DNA of 11,323 bases from JBEVMS01 sp040508515 (GCA_040508515.1 JBEVMS010000307.1:1-11323), one strand, 5' to 3'; shown: positions 1 through 6,045, numbered from the stretch's first letter. The notes: generated by a model not told the origin, from the sequence alone. A program made the numbers and translations.

Positions 1-57
1 ACCGACAAGGCCGAGGCGCTACGCGCCGACGCCGGCCTGGCCGGCAAGCGCAAGTAA
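1..57 (+). CDS. 3' end of an unidentified gene (partial)
   Basis: Frame 1 is open from the window edge and ends in TAA at 55-57, giving the C-terminal residues TDKAEALRADAGLAGKRK. The tail is rich in alanine, lysine and arginine, and its codons are GC-rich at the third position. A strong intrinsic terminator begins 24 bp after the stop, which supports this being a real gene end. The product cannot be named from 18 residues, and no domain is visible. It is the only coding sequence on the plus strand that I can support, so it belongs to a different transcription unit from everything to its right. Confidence 0.55.
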   Translation, partial: TDKAEALRADAGLAGKRK

Positions 58-81
58 GCGCACCGCGTCATAGGTCAACGC

Positions 82-112
82 AAAACCCCGCGGAGCGATC
101 CGCGGGGTTTTT
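82..112 (+). terminator. Strong intrinsic terminator after the left-edge gene
   Basis: A perfect 13-bp stem (82-94 with 99-111) closes a GCGA loop. It is GC-rich at the top (CCCCGCGGA/TCCGCGGGG), with AAAA at the 5' foot and TTTTT at the 3' foot. The A and T tracts on both sides make it bidirectional in principle. It would end transcription of the plus-strand gene that stops at 57 and could also stop leftward transcription. Confidence 0.93.
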
Positions 113-459
113 GCTTTGGGATCCCGACGTTTGCATTACGCGGTCGAGCACGCCCCACGCGCCGACGAGCGCAACCTGGCGACCCATCGTGCCGCGGTAA
201 CGGCAACATGCCCGACGCCCTGAGCCACCGACACGGCCTCCGCTCGGACGCGCGCAAAGATGCCGGTGCATCACGCAGCATCGTGCTTGCAGAAAAAACA
301 CCGTGCGCATCGGGAAGCGACGGGGCGGGCGATGCGGTGTCATGGGCTCAACGAAGCACGCAGCCAACGCCACGTTGATCCGGCCAGGTTTTCGTCCTTC
401 ATCCGCATGAATCTCACGCGTTGCCCAGCGACAGCAACATCGACCCAGGAGGTACCGCA

Positions 460-516
460 ATGACCAACCCCGGCAAGCCGGCCGCTGCCCGCCCTCAGGC
501 AGCCCGCCACCGGTAA
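460..516 (+). CDS. Possible 18-residue ORF with a perfect ribosome site
   Basis: AGGAGG at 447-452 lies 7 bp before ATG at 460, the best plus-strand ribosome site in the gene-poor segment. The reading frame gives MTNPGKPAAARPQAARHR and stops at TAA 514-516. It is rich in proline, alanine and arginine and matches no family I know. If the frame is shifted near the end, it continues as PATGKPLIEP and stops at TGA 532-534, repeating the GKP seen near the start. It could therefore be a small proline-rich gene broken by a one-base indel, or chance. No terminator follows directly; the next is at 725-759. Confidence 0.25.
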   Translation: MTNPGKPAAARPQAARHR

Positions 517-636
517 GCCACTGATCGAACCCTGACGTATCTTCCATTGACTCTAGTGCGTATCACGTGTCATCGCAGTAACGTAAAGAGTGTGTCCGTT
601 CCATCGCGTCATGTTGAAGTCGGCCGCTAGCTGAAT

Positions 637-759
637 GGTTGCTCGTAGCCGTGCAAGCCCTACGCCAACGCCATGCATCGGGCTCTCCCCCGATCCCTCG
701 GTGAATGGTTTGGCGTAGCTATCCGAGCCGGTGGGCGCCATGCCCGCCGGCTCTTTTTT
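637..759 (+). ncRNA. Candidate structured RNA ending in a terminator
   Basis: Three stems follow one another on the plus strand. The first pairs 637-642 with 653-659, with one bulged base. The second pairs TACGCCAA at 661-668 with TTGGCGTA at 710-717 and extends inward through CCAT/ATGG (671-674 with 705-708). It encloses a third hairpin, ATCGGG/CCCGAT (677-682 with 689-694). Immediately after comes the terminator hairpin and T6 tract. No gene lies directly downstream, so an independent small RNA fits better than a riboswitch. No known RNA family is recognised and no clear sigma70 promoter is visible upstream. It could also be the 3' trailer of a decayed gene. Confidence 0.35.
725..759 (+). 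terminator. Strong intrinsic terminator without an assigned gene
   Basis: A 12-bp stem with one G-T pair (725-736 with 742-753) has a GCCAT loop and is followed by six T residues at 754-759. The geometry is that of an efficient rho-independent terminator on the plus strand. No plus-strand protein gene ends nearby, so it implies a transcript, possibly the structured RNA just upstream. Confidence 0.85.
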
Positions 760-884
760 ACCGTCTCCGGCGTGGCGAATCACGCCAGGCGCCATGGCTT
801 ATTCATGGCCCGCCGCTGCATTCAAGACCGCGCTGAGCAAGGCCTGATTAATCCACTTAGGCGCAACGTGACGTTCTGATTGCG

Positions 885-914
885 CTACATCACTTCGCGG
901 CGCCGCAGGGTCAT
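885..914 (-). other. 9-codon minus-strand ORF behind AAGGAGG
   Basis: Read on the minus strand, AAGGAGG lies 5 bp before ATG (914-912), and the frame reads MTLRRREVM before TAG at 887-885. The strong ribosome site suggests that this start was once, or still is, used. The RRRE motif resembles the beginning of a twin-arginine export signal, so it may be the stump of a lost secreted protein. It could equally be a short leader peptide. No downstream minus-strand gene is visible. Confidence 0.2.
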
Positions 915-1053
915 CACACCCTCCTTAAGTCAGACCGCCCAACGCGCCGTGAGGTGATGATCGGATTTGTCCCCGCGCCTCCCGGAGGATGAGCAAACGG
1001 ACGCCGGCTTAGACCATGCCGTTACCGAACGAAGGATGGCGCGCATTGATGCG

Positions 1054-1070
1054 ATCTTGCGCGGCAAGAT
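1054..1070 (-). repeat. Hairpin just downstream of the araC-type gene
   Basis: ATCTTGC (1054-1060) and GCAAGAT (1064-1070) form a perfect 7-bp inverted repeat with a 3-base loop, 12 bp after the regulator's stop codon. No T tract follows on the minus strand, so it is not a typical intrinsic terminator. It may protect the 3' end of the message. Confidence 0.4.
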
Positions 1071-1082
1071 ACGTGACGCCAC

Positions 1083-2015
1083 TCACGCGGCGATGCGCTG
1101 ATCCTGCCACCAGCGATGCGGCGTGCGTCCGACGAAACGCTTGAACACCGTGGTGAAGTGCGCCTGGGTTTGAAAGCCCACGCTAAGTGCCACGTCGGCC
1201 AGGCTGATCGGTTCGCGGCGCAGCAGCTCCTGCGCCCGCTCGATGCGTCGACGCAACAGATATTCGTGCGGACGCAGCCCTGTGGCGGCGCGAAACTGCG
1301 CGGCGAAATGCATCCGGGTCAACCCGGCGGCCTCGGCCAGCTCGGCCAACGCGATGTTCTCGCCTAAGTGCGCCTCGATATAATCCAGCGCACGCGTCAA
1401 TCGCCAGGGCTGCAGCGCGGTCGAGCGCCGCGGCACGCCGGCTTGACCACTGCCGGCATAACGATGCAGCAGATGACTGATAACCGCCAACCCCACCGCA
1501 TCGACGTATAAACGTCCAAATGCCGCATCCATCGACTCAGCCGCGAGCAACGCGCGGCCCAATCGATCGATCGCCGGATCCATCGCGAAACCCGGATCGC
1601 GCAGACGCAACGGCGCATGGCTCAACGCCCCTCGCGCCTCGCCGAGACATTCGCGCAGCAGGTCATTGCCCAGGTGCAGGTGAAGTACATCGCAAGGGCC
1701 TTCAAAGCGGGCCTGTTGATGTTGACCTGGTGCGCCGATCTGCACCGCACCCGGCAAGGCACGGCCGTCCAGCAGCGCTTGGCCGTCCACCACAAAGCGC
1801 AACCGCATCGGCCGCAATATCAGCGCCAGTAGATGCTGATTGATCGGCACCTCGGCAAAGCCTTGCACTGTCGTCGACTCTGTCGATACCCAGCGTGAGA
1901 CGGGTACGCGGGCGCGGGCGTCATGCGGAATCTGTTGCCAGTGCGATTCGCGGTGAATCAGCGGTGCCGCGGCAGCCTCCATGCCTTGAGCGATCAGGTC
2001 CGGCGTCATCGACAT
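1083..2015 (-). CDS. AraC/XylS-family transcriptional regulator
   Basis: Predicted cytoplasmic DNA-binding regulator of 310 residues, the usual family length. The C-terminal third (about 205-300) is a complete AraC domain. The first helix-turn-helix lies around ALAELAEAAGLTRMHF. The second lies around ISLADVALSVGFQTQAHFTTVF, followed by the family's FKRFVGRTPHRW end. The N-terminal part (about 35-125) looks like the cupin-like sensing region of this family (segments FAEVPINQHLLALIL and VLHLHLGNDLL), but the ligand cannot be read. ATG at 2015-2013 is chosen because AGAGGG lies 8 bp upstream. The frame stays open to a GTG at 2174, but those 53 extra residues do not resemble the family. It stands alone between a structured region and the signalling cluster. 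Its target is unknown, and nothing ties it to xylose. Confidence 0.9.
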   Translation of the reverse strand: MSMTPDLIAQGMEAAAAPLIHRESHWQQIPHDARARVPVSRWVSTESTTVQGFAEVPINQHLLALILRPMRLRFVVDGQALLDGRALPGAVQIGAPGQHQQARFEGPCDVLHLHLGNDLLRECLGEARGALSHAPLRLRDPGFAMDPAIDRLGRALLAAESMDAAFGRLYVDAVGLAVISHLLHRYAGSGQAGVPRRSTALQPWRLTRALDYIEAHLGENIALAELAEAAGLTRMHFAAQFRAATGLRPHEYLLRRRIERAQELLRREPISLADVALSVGFQTQAHFTTVFKRFVGRTPHRWWQDQRIAA

Positions 2016-2350
2016 GAAACGATCCCTCTTGCTGGGCAGGGATGGCATCGACGCGATGGACTGCGACGAACGCAGACGTTGAAACGGCATGGACAGCGCG
2101 GTGCGTTCCGCGACCTGCCAGTGCGATAGAGCCCTGCGCCGCATGCACGCTTCGACCTTAACGCTGGCGCGCACACGGGACCATGCTACGCATGGTTGCG
2201 CGCACCGCCCTTAGGTGTAATCCACCGATACCAAAGGTTTAATCGCAAGCTGCGGTCCACGGAAAGTCACCTGCCGCGGCATCGCCGTCGACCCGGCGGC
2301 CGCACAAGGCGTAGAGGTGCTCGCCAGTTGTCCCGGCGGGTGGACGATGC
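2016..2350. other. Intergenic region upstream of the araC-type gene
   Basis: This 335-bp stretch lies between the araC-type gene and the receiver-only gene, both on the minus strand. It must hold the regulator's promoter and the 3' end of the signalling operon. I see no T-tract terminator for the latter. The clearest element is a 7-bp inverted repeat at 2180-2196. An AT-richer patch at about 2211-2245 is a plausible promoter location, but no good -35/-10 pair stands out. No gene is evident. Confidence 0.5.
2180..2196. promoter_or_regulatory. Inverted repeat, possible operator of the araC-type gene
   Basis: ACCATGC at 2180-2186 and GCATGGT at 2190-2196 are perfect inverted copies separated by TAC. 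The repeat lies 165 bp upstream of the preferred start of the AraC-family gene. AraC proteins more often bind direct repeats, so autoregulation is only one possibility. Confidence 0.3.
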
Positions 2351-2737
2351 TTACGGCTTGAGCGCCCGATCAAGGCATTCGATCATGCCTTCGGCGTCGA
2401 ACGGCTTAGCCAGGAACCCGACCGCACCAGCCAATAGCGCCCGCTGGCGCAGGCGGTCTTCGGGAAATGCCGTCATGAAGATGATCGGCATGCGATGGCC
2501 TTCGGCCAGCAGCCTGTCTTGCAAGTCCAGACCGTTGAGGCCCGGCATCTGGACGTCGGTGATCAGGCACGCGGTAGCGTCGAGTTGCGGCGACTGCAGG
2601 AAGTCCTGGGCCGACTCGAACACGCATGCGACAAAGCCAAGCGAACGTACCAAACTTTCCGTAGCGATACGTATCGACTCGTCATCGTCGATGATGGAAA
2701 TCATCGGTGTTGTATACAACGTTCCTTCCCTCGTCAT
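2351..2737 (-). CDS. Receiver-only response regulator (FixJ-type REC domain)
   Basis: A single phosphoacceptor domain of 128 residues or fewer, with no output domain. The acidic cluster DDD is at 17-19, the phosphorylated aspartate at 61 (LITDVQMPG), the conserved threonine at 89 (IIFMTAFP) and the lysine at 111 (FLAKPF). These fall at the same positions as in the neighbouring LuxR-type regulator, so the two receivers share FixJ-like ancestry. Such proteins usually act as phosphate sinks, phosphorelay intermediates or protein-binding switches. The start is uncertain. ATG at 2737 has no ribosome site, TTG at 2719 has GAGGGAAGG just upstream, and ATG at 2704 still keeps the whole domain. It follows the kinase and regulator after an 86-bp gap, and so may be co-transcribed or have its own promoter. 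Confidence 0.9.
   Translation of the reverse strand: MTREGTLYTTPMISIIDDDESIRIATESLVRSLGFVACVFESAQDFLQSPQLDATACLITDVQMPGLNGLDLQDRLLAEGHRMPIIFMTAFPEDRLRQRALLAGAVGFLAKPFDAEGMIECLDRALKP
2709..2720. promoter_or_regulatory. 12-bp perfect palindrome at the start of the receiver gene
   Basis: GTTGTATACAAC is a perfect palindrome inside the possible first codons of the receiver-only gene, and it includes its TTG start candidate. AT-rich perfect palindromes are uncommon in this GC-rich window. It could be an operator, or an RNA hairpin masking the start, although a hairpin would need a small loop at the centre. Confidence 0.35.
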
Positions 2738-2766
2738 GACCGGCTGACCAACCCGAGCATGTCGTT

Positions 2767-2783
2767 ATCTAGTATGGATCTAG
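2767..2783. promoter_or_regulatory. ATCTAG direct repeats, possible regulator sites
   Basis: ATCTAG occurs at 2767-2772 and 2778-2783, 11 bp apart, which is one helical turn. The pair lies in the 86-bp gap between the LuxR-type regulator and the receiver-only gene, where a promoter for the latter would be. Binding by the neighbouring LuxR-type regulator is an inference. Confidence 0.3.
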
Positions 2784-2823
2784 CTTGCCCGCGCACCGAC
2801 CGCTAATAAATCATACATAAGGC

Positions 2824-3465
2824 TTACGGGACTACAGCGCGAATGCCCAACATTTCGGCGACCCGCACCAGATCGGCCAGCGAGCGCACACCCATCTTTT
2901 TCATCACGTGGCCCCGGTGAATTTTCACAGTGATCTCGCTCAGGCCGATTTCAGCGGCGATCTGCTTGTTCATCAAGCCGGTCACTACCAGCGCCATCAC
3001 CTCGCGCTCACGCGGCGTCAAGGTTTGGTAGTGCGCGCTGAGCTTGGCCGTGACCTGAGCTTCGCTGCGCCGCGCGCGATCGCGCTCGATCGCCAACGTC
3101 ACCGCGTCGAGTAGATCCTGATCGCGAAAGGGCTTGGGTAGAAAATCGATCGCGCCGGCCTTCATCGCCTGCACGGTCATCGGAATATCGCCATGCCCGG
3201 TCATGAAAATCACCGGCAACAAAATGCCGGCCTTGACCAGTTGCTGATGGAAGTCCAATCCACTGATGCCCGGCAGGCGCACGTCCAGTACGAGGCAACT
3301 GGGCACATCGGCCAAGGTGCTCTGCAACAGTTGCGGCGCGGAAGCAAACCCTTGCACCTGCAGGCCGACCGAGCGCAACAGGCTGCTCAAGGCGTCGCGC
3401 AACGCGTTGTCGTCGTCGATCACGTAGACAATCGGCTCAGCCGCGGGCGGGGTACGCTCGTTCAT
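2824..3465 (-). CDS. LuxR-type response regulator (FixJ/StyR/TodT-like)
   Basis: A cytoplasmic two-component regulator of 213 residues, the normal size for the FixJ group. The receiver covers about 11-125, with acidic residues 17-19, the phosphorylated aspartate at 61 (LVLDVRLPG), threonine 89 (FMTGHGD) and lysine 111 (PKPF). A helical linker leads to a LuxR/NarL helix-turn-helix at about 149-206 (LTPREREVMALV, then MNKQIAAEIGLSEITVKIHR). Its ATG overlaps the TGA of the histidine kinase gene in an ATGA junction, and its own ribosome site is weak. Translation is therefore probably coupled to the kinase, its likely phosphodonor. It should activate target promoters when phosphorylated. FixJ, StyR, TodT and NodW are relatives, but the sequence does not identify which signal or targets apply here. 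Confidence 0.95.
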   Translation of the reverse strand: MNERTPPAAEPIVYVIDDDNALRDALSSLLRSVGLQVQGFASAPQLLQSTLADVPSCLVLDVRLPGISGLDFHQQLVKAGILLPVIFMTGHGDIPMTVQAMKAGAIDFLPKPFRDQDLLDAVTLAIERDRARRSEAQVTAKLSAHYQTLTPREREVMALVVTGLMNKQIAAEIGLSEITVKIHRGHVMKKMGVRSLADLVRVAEMLGIRAVVP

Positions 3466-5660
3466 GCCGCAACCTGCAGCGTCGGCAGCACGAATTGGAA
3501 CAGCGCGCCCTCGCCTTCGGGGGAACTGACCCAGATCTTGCCGCCGTGCGCGTCGATGATCGAGCGGCAGATCGACAATCCCATACCCATACCTTCTCCC
3601 TTGGTGGTGAAAAACGCAGTGAACAAACGGTCCATATGGTCGGCGGCAATTCCCGGACCGCTGTCCTGGATGCCCACATAAGCCTGGCCATGGTCCAGCA
3701 AGCGGGTGCGAATGGAAAGCGTGCGCGAACGATTTTCAGTTTGCGCCATCGCCTGGATCGCGTTGACCACCAGATTGATCACCACCTGTTGCAATTGCAC
3801 GCGGTCGCCCTGGCAGACCAGCGACTCGGCGGCATAATCCCGTTGCAAACCGATGCGCTGGCGGATCAGTTCGCGCTGCACCAGGATCAGTGCTTCGTCG
3901 ATCGTCTCGGTCAGGTTGAGCGCGGATTTTTGCGCATCGCCCTTGCGTGCCAGCGCGCGTAGCCGACGAATCACTTCGCTGGCGCGGCGCCCTTCGCTGA
4001 TCACTCGGGTGAGCCCGCTGTGCACTTCTTTGAGCTGGGGCTCCGGACGGCTGAGCCAGCGCAGGCAGGCCTCGCCATTGGTGACGATCGCCGCCAGCGG
4101 CTGATTGACCTCGTGCGCGATGGAGGCGGTCAGCTCGCCCAAGGTGGCGACCCGATTGGCGTGCGCCAGCTCGGCCTGCGCCCGGTGCAGGGCATCCTCG
4201 GCGCGTCGATGCTGCTCGATGTCGGTATTGACCCCGTACCAACGCAGCACCTGCCCATGGTGATCCAGCAACGGCAAACCGCGGACCAGCAACCAGCGAT
4301 ACTCGCCGTCGCCGCGACGCAAGCGCGAGGTGTTTTCGAAGGCGCTGCGGTTGTGTATGGCCTTCGCCCGATCGCGCTCCATCTGCGCCAGATCGTCCGG
4401 GTGGCAGACCAAGCGCCAGTTCTGCGCACTGACATCCTCCAGGGTCAGCCCCATATCGGCCCAGCGCTTGTTGATGAAGTTCACCTGCATGTCCGGCGTC
4501 GCGCTCCAGACCATCGCCGGTATGGTGTCGATCGCCTCGCGCAGCTCGTGCTCGGCGCGCATGCTGCGCTGCTCGGCCCGCTTGCGGTCCTCGATGTCGG
4601 TGCTGGCGGCGTACCACTTGACCAGATCACCGTTCTCATCGCGCAGCGGAACCGCCCGGTGCAAAAACCAGCGGTAGACCCCATCGTCCCGGCGTAGACG
4701 CGCCTCGGTTTCGAACACCGAGCCGTCCACCAAGGCCTGCTCCCAACTGGCCCACCAGAGCGCCAGATCGTCCGGATGCAGCACGTGTGACCAACCGGCG
4801 CGCAGTGCCTGCGGCGCGAAACCGCGCTCGACCCAGTGCGCGTTGGCGTAATCCACGTCACCTTCGGGGAATGCGGTCCACACCAGCGACGGCAAGGTAT
4901 CCAGCGCCAGCCGCAATTCGCGTTCCTGGCGCAGGGCAAGCGCCTCGGCGCGCTTGCGCTCGGTGATATCGATATTGCTTTCCAAGATCGCCAGCGCACG
5001 ACCACGCGAATCGTTCACCAGTGACCAGCGGCTGGCGACGATCAGTTCGCTGCCGTCATGCCGGCGCTGGATCAGTTCGCCTTCCCAACGGCCGTCGCGC
5101 AGCAGCACCGCCATCGTGGCGTCCAGCGACTCGGAAAAGCGCGTTTGCAGCAGCACATGACTATTTCGGCCCACCGTGGCGTCGGGCGGCCAACCGTAAA
5201 GCTCCTGCGCGCCATGGTTCCAGAAGCGGATCGCATCGTGGATATCGCGTACGAAAATCGCATCATGACTGAGCGCCAGCAGGTTAGCTTGCTCACGCAG
5301 CATCACTGTCACGCGCTGATTCCTCAAGCTCAGCAAGGCCGTGAGGAATATCGCCGCCAGGCTGACCATGCAGCGCCCCAGCGCATCGATCTCATCAAGC
5401 TCATCCAGACTATGCGAGATGAAGAACGCGGCGATGGTCAGGCCCGCGCAGAACAGTGCCACCGCCAGCAGCCGCGAGCTTGAGCAGAATGTGCTGGCAA
5501 CCATCACCACTGCGCCGTAGAGCACCGCGATAGCGATATCCAGCGGCGTCAAGGCATCCAGCAGAAAAATGCACAGTGCGCCCATCGCGGTCACCGCTGG
5601 CAGCCAGCGATTAACCCTGATGGCAGTGAGCGGGGTGGACTGGCTCATCGTCGTCGGCAC
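3462..5660 (-). CDS. Membrane PAS-domain sensor histidine kinase
   Basis: A 732-residue sensor kinase. The N-terminus has about four hydrophobic segments (roughly 19-36, 39-58, 63-82 and 93-112) with little periplasmic loop. Three PAS domains follow (about 120-238, 245-362 and 370-488), each ending in a PAC-like DIE/DIT plus R-R/K-R-A-E linker. The HisKA region contains ASIAHEVNQPLAAI with the phosphorylated histidine at 516. The ATPase domain has N629/N633 in the N box, DSGPGIA at 666-672 and GMGMGLSI near 688-695, so it looks catalytically intact. The HEVNQPL box is typical of the FixL/NodV group, but no haem-binding FixL-type PAS signature was seen, so oxygen sensing should not be assumed. 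The first in-frame start is GTG at 5660; ATG at 5648 is an alternative. It is first in its operon and overlaps the regulator gene. Confidence 0.93.
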   Translation of the reverse strand: MPTTMSQSTPLTAIRVNRWLPAVTAMGALCIFLLDALTPLDIAIAVLYGAVVMVASTFCSSSRLLAVALFCAGLTIAAFFISHSLDELDEIDALGRCMVSLAAIFLTALLSLRNQRVTVMLREQANLLALSHDAIFVRDIHDAIRFWNHGAQELYGWPPDATVGRNSHVLLQTRFSESLDATMAVLLRDGRWEGELIQRRHDGSELIVASRWSLVNDSRGRALAILESNIDITERKRAEALALRQERELRLALDTLPSLVWTAFPEGDVDYANAHWVERGFAPQALRAGWSHVLHPDDLALWWASWEQALVDGSVFETEARLRRDDGVYRWFLHRAVPLRDENGDLVKWYAASTDIEDRKRAEQRSMRAEHELREAIDTIPAMVWSATPDMQVNFINKRWADMGLTLEDVSAQNWRLVCHPDDLAQMERDRAKAIHNRSAFENTSRLRRGDGEYRWLLVRGLPLLDHHGQVLRWYGVNTDIEQHRRAEDALHRAQAELAHANRVATLGELTASIAHEVNQPLAAIVTNGEACLRWLSRPEPQLKEVHSGLTRVISEGRRASEVIRRLRALARKGDAQKSALNLTETIDEALILVQRELIRQRIGLQRDYAAESLVCQGDRVQLQQVVINLVVNAIQAMAQTENRSRTLSIRTRLLDHGQAYVGIQDSGPGIAADHMDRLFTAFFTTKGEGMGMGLSICRSIIDAHGGKIWVSSPEGEGALFQFVLPTLQVAA

Positions 5661-5712
5661 GCCATGTCATCCCATGGCTGGTCAGGAACACCAGCGCTGC
5701 GTCAGACCGGTA

Positions 5713-5777
5713 GGCTTGTCATGCCACAAGCCGCGAATATTCGCAATATATTGCGACTCGTGGCGATCATTGCAATG
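5713..5777 (-). promoter_or_regulatory. Palindrome cluster and probable promoter of the kinase operon
   Basis: Four inverted repeats lie end to end 52-117 bp before the kinase GTG. They are GGCTTGT/ACAAGCC (5713-5732, 6-base loop), GCGAATATTCGC (5733-5744), TCGCAATATATTGCGA (5741-5756, overlapping the previous one by four bases) and CATTGCAATG (5768-5777). The sequence TTGCRA recurs in both orientations. On the minus strand, TTGCAA (5775-5770) and AATATA or TATATT inside the 16-bp palindrome are plausible -35 and -10 elements at 17 or 19 bp spacing. The palindromes would then overlap the promoter, and the left hairpin would lie in the leader. Confidence 0.5.
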
Positions 5778-5984
5778 CCCCGCCGCGACCGTGGCTGACG
5801 GCCGGGAGCAGCGTAATCGCATACGCCGGCGAAGCCACCGCCGCAGCGTCAGCGCGCTGCGCGCCAACCACTACACACCGTTGGCAGGCGTGGGACTCGA
5901 CGAACTCGACATGGCGACCACTCGGCGCGAAGCATCGGCGGACAGGGAGGCAAGCCGCAGGCGACGGAACCATCCATCGGTGCG
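5778..5984. other. Spacer between the kinase promoter and the xyl terminator
   Basis: No gene, strong promoter or clear repeat is seen here. The frames that cross it in all directions are arginine-rich and start without ribosome sites. It separates the xylose operon from the signalling operon, both of which read leftward. Far-upstream activator sites for the kinase promoter could lie here, but none is recognised. Confidence 0.5.
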
Positions 5985-6020
5985 CGTAAACAAGAACGGC
6001 GTGCCTGCGCACGCCGTTCT
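5985..6020 (-). terminator. Intrinsic terminator of the xylose operon
   Basis: A perfect 12-bp stem pairs 5993-6004 (AGAACGGCGTGC) with 6009-6020 around a 4-base loop. Read on the minus strand it is followed by TGTTTACG, a short interrupted T tract. It lies 25 bp after the xylH stop codon, where an operon terminator is expected. It makes read-through from the xylose genes into the kinase operon unlikely. Confidence 0.85.
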
Positions 6021-6045
6021 CGATCGGATCATGACCCGGCGAGGA

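Larger units (their letters stand above)
113..1082. other. Gene-poor segment of about 970 bp
   Basis: No ORF here has convincing codon bias, a usable ribosome site and a protein-like sequence together. The two longer minus-strand frames (68-547 and 553-795) are arginine- and glycine-rich in the way antisense frames of GC-rich DNA usually are. What can be seen is an 18-codon ORF at 460 with a perfect Shine-Dalgarno sequence and a set of stems ending in a terminator at 759. There is also a 9-codon ORF at 914-885 on the minus strand behind AAGGAGG, and small hairpins at 769-786, 907-922 and 1054-1070. The segment may be a decayed or RNA-coding region. Confidence 0.6.

Noticed and set aside
68..547. 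159-residue minus-strand open frame
   Set aside because: It is arginine- and cysteine-rich with no recognisable fold or ribosome site, and it runs through the perfect terminator at 82-112.
725..753. Hairpin considered as a group II intron domain V
   Set aside because: It has no GNRA loop, no two-base bulge and no catalytic AGC context, and no intron-encoded reverse transcriptase is present. The T6 tract fits a terminator.
553..795. 80-residue minus-strand open frame starting MAPGVIRH
   Set aside because: Its third codon positions are mixed, unlike the strongly GC-biased real genes. It has no ribosome site and is antisense to the stems and terminator at 637-759.
673..879. 68-residue plus-strand frame
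   Set aside because: It reads through the strong terminator at 725-759, has no ribosome site and resembles no known protein.
2016..2174. N-terminal extension of the AraC-type protein from GTG 2174
   Set aside because: The 53 extra residues are unlike the family, while ATG at 2015 has a good ribosome site.
3736..4617. 293-residue frame inside the kinase gene
   Set aside because: It is a shifted reading of the same strand, rich in arginine, alanine and glycine, without motifs. The kinase frame is intact and carries all catalytic boxes.
3462..5660. Oxygen-sensing FixL identity for the kinase
   Set aside because: The kinase core is of the FixL type, but I could not find the haem-binding PAS signature, so the signal is left open.
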